Assembly (NCBI GenBank): GCA_035656635.1
Contig: DASRSD010000184.1
Span: forward strand, 38,189 to 102,188
DNA: 64,000 nucleotides
Source: Pirellulales bacterium
Lineage (GTDB): Bacteria; Planctomycetota; Planctomycetia; Pirellulales; JADZDJ01
Direction of reading: 5' to 3'
Part shown: one piece after another, positions 63,205-64,000 of the stretch
How positions within the stretch are numbered: the stretch's first letter is position 1
Layout: every line of letters begins with the position of its first letter
Notes under the pieces: generated by a model
The model's input: the letters and a program-made list of their open reading frames with translations, nothing else
Told to the model about the DNA's origin: nothing
The model's database searches: none
Made by a program: the position numbers and the translations under genes

Positions 63205-64000
63205 TCACGCGGCATGGACCAGCGCTGGTCGCGATTGTTTGACAATTCCATATGCCGTCCACACCGCACGAGTGCGACGAGTTTCACGACGAATTGCTTG
63301 GTTGCGCGCCAATGAATCGGGGCGCGCGTATCCGCGCGCATGGTCTAAATGCACGCAGACAGCACGGTATCGCAGCAACTTGCCGCGCAGGCCAGCATTC
63401 ATCAAACGTTCGCCTAATTCGCGATCTAGCCCGCCGTATTCCATGCGTTCGTCAAAGCCGTTCACACGAATCAAATCTGCTTTCCAGCCGGATGCGTTTT
63501 GGCCGTTCCATGTGGCCCGCGTAGTGGTGAAGGTATCAAGCAGTTTTGCCATGAGAGGGCCGGTGGAGATTTTGAAATTCTTTCGGCTCCAGCGCAAGCC
63601 GCACGCGCGGAGCCAAGTAGCCCTAGTAGCGCGATCGGCAGCAATGTCGTCGCGCGTGATGATGCGACTCAACTCCAAAGGCAGTTTAAAATAACCGCCG
63701 GACAAAAATCGCCCGGGCGCAGCCAACCGATGGTGGACTTCCAGGAAGTCACGCCGAGGAATGCAATCGCCGTCGGTGAACACCAAGTAATTCCCCTGGG
63801 CCGCCATAATCGCTCGATTCAATATCGTACATTTGCGGAAGCCGCAGTCTTCATGCCAAACATGTTGAATGCTTAAACCCGTTTCATGCCGGGTGCGATC
63901 AATAGTTTCTCGGGTCGGGGGGCCGGAGCCGTCATCAGCGATGACAACTTCGAAATCACGAAGGGTTTGCGTGGCAAAACCCCACAGCGACTTTTCGAGC
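63205..64000 (-). CDS. Glycosyltransferase family 2, 5' end outside window
   Basis: A partial gene; the frame stays open to the right edge. Visible parts are EVVIADDGSG, HVWHEDCGFRKCTILN, FTDGDCIPRRDF, WNGQNASGWKADLIRVNGF and ELGERLMNAGLRG. It is a paralogue of the preceding glycosyltransferase, with most blocks shared, and ends at a similar GIVKQ segment. The DDWELGERL block of the neighbour reads LDRELGERL here, so one acidic residue is changed and acceptor choice may differ. A gap of 65 bases separates the two genes. Confidence 0.9.
   Translation of the reverse strand, partial: LEKSLWGFATQTLRDFEVVIADDGSGPPTRETIDRTRHETGLSIQHVWHEDCGFRKCTILNRAIMAAQGNYLVFTDGDCIPRRDFLEVHHRLAAPGRFLSGGYFKLPLELSRIITRDDIAADRATRATWLRACGLRWSRKNFKISTGPLMAKLLDTFTTTRATWNGQNASGWKADLIRVNGFDERMEYGGLDRELGERLMNAGLRGKLLRYRAVCVHLDHARGYARPDSLARNQAIRRETRRTRAVWTAYGIVKQSRPALVHAA

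Overview
The window looks like chromosomal DNA from a planctomycete, probably of the Pirellulales group. This is inferred from gene content, not from a marker gene. The signs are PEP-CTERM surface proteins with dockerin-like calcium repeats, a DUF1559 pseudopilin-like protein with a H-X9-DG tail, a DUF1207 protein, a BBP7-like barrel protein, a SEC-C/TPR protein, BatA-type VWA and DUF58 proteins, and many short palindromic intergenic elements. No rRNA, tRNA, CRISPR array, prophage or plasmid origin was seen.

Layout. 1-6.4 kb: a membrane protein cut by the left edge, two PEP-CTERM proteins, a DUF1559 protein, a solitary beta-class DNA methyltransferase and a sugar isomerase-like TIM barrel. 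6.6-15.5 kb: SEC-C/TPR protein, barrel protein with a clear terminator, an ECF sigma / anti-sigma-like / PDZ operon, and a P-type metal ATPase. 15.5-19.5 kb: two secreted SGNH esterases and ATP-type PEP carboxykinase. 19.8-24.6 kb: a five-gene operon with an ABC transporter and two DUF3299 proteins. 24.6-32.8 kb: coiled-coil protein, phospholipid-methyltransferase-like protein, a broken autotransporter-type gene, DUF1207, thiamine-binding and flavin-reductase-like proteins. 32.9-37.1 kb: glycolate oxidase glcDEF. 37.2-42.8 kb: methyltransferase, BatA/VWA and DUF58 proteins, and a RAYT transposase with its own palindromes. 43.1-46.4 kb: HlyD/EmrB efflux pair. 46.4-47.9 kb: an AT-rich patch with a stop-interrupted gene and a DUF6883-DUF4926 pair. 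48.1-50.8 kb: unknown secreted and membrane proteins. 51.4-57.3 kb: 2-oxoglutarate dehydrogenase sucA-sucB-lpd. 57.5-64 kb: rpiB, a sigma-54 response regulator, an FAD monooxygenase, a PH-domain-like protein and two tandem glycosyltransferases, the last cut by the right edge.

Metabolic picture: a heterotroph with a full oxoglutarate dehydrogenase, gluconeogenic PEP carboxykinase, glycolate use, and secreted esterases that may act on acetylated pectin-like polysaccharides. Regulation is by an ECF sigma module and a sigma-54 activator.

The most unusual signals are short repeat sequences that have become in-frame parts of conserved proteins (PckA just before its P-loop, a phospholipid methyltransferase just before its SAM motif, and the leader of a DUF1559 protein), a RAYT gene bounded by perfect inverted 29-bp palindromic elements with its stop codon inside one of them, a gene split by a single TGA, and an autotransporter-type gene with three separate lesions. 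No wholly new defence or mobile system could be established; the strongest candidates for new biology are the repeat-to-protein insertions, the sigma/anti-sigma/PDZ module and the DUF3299 transporter operon.
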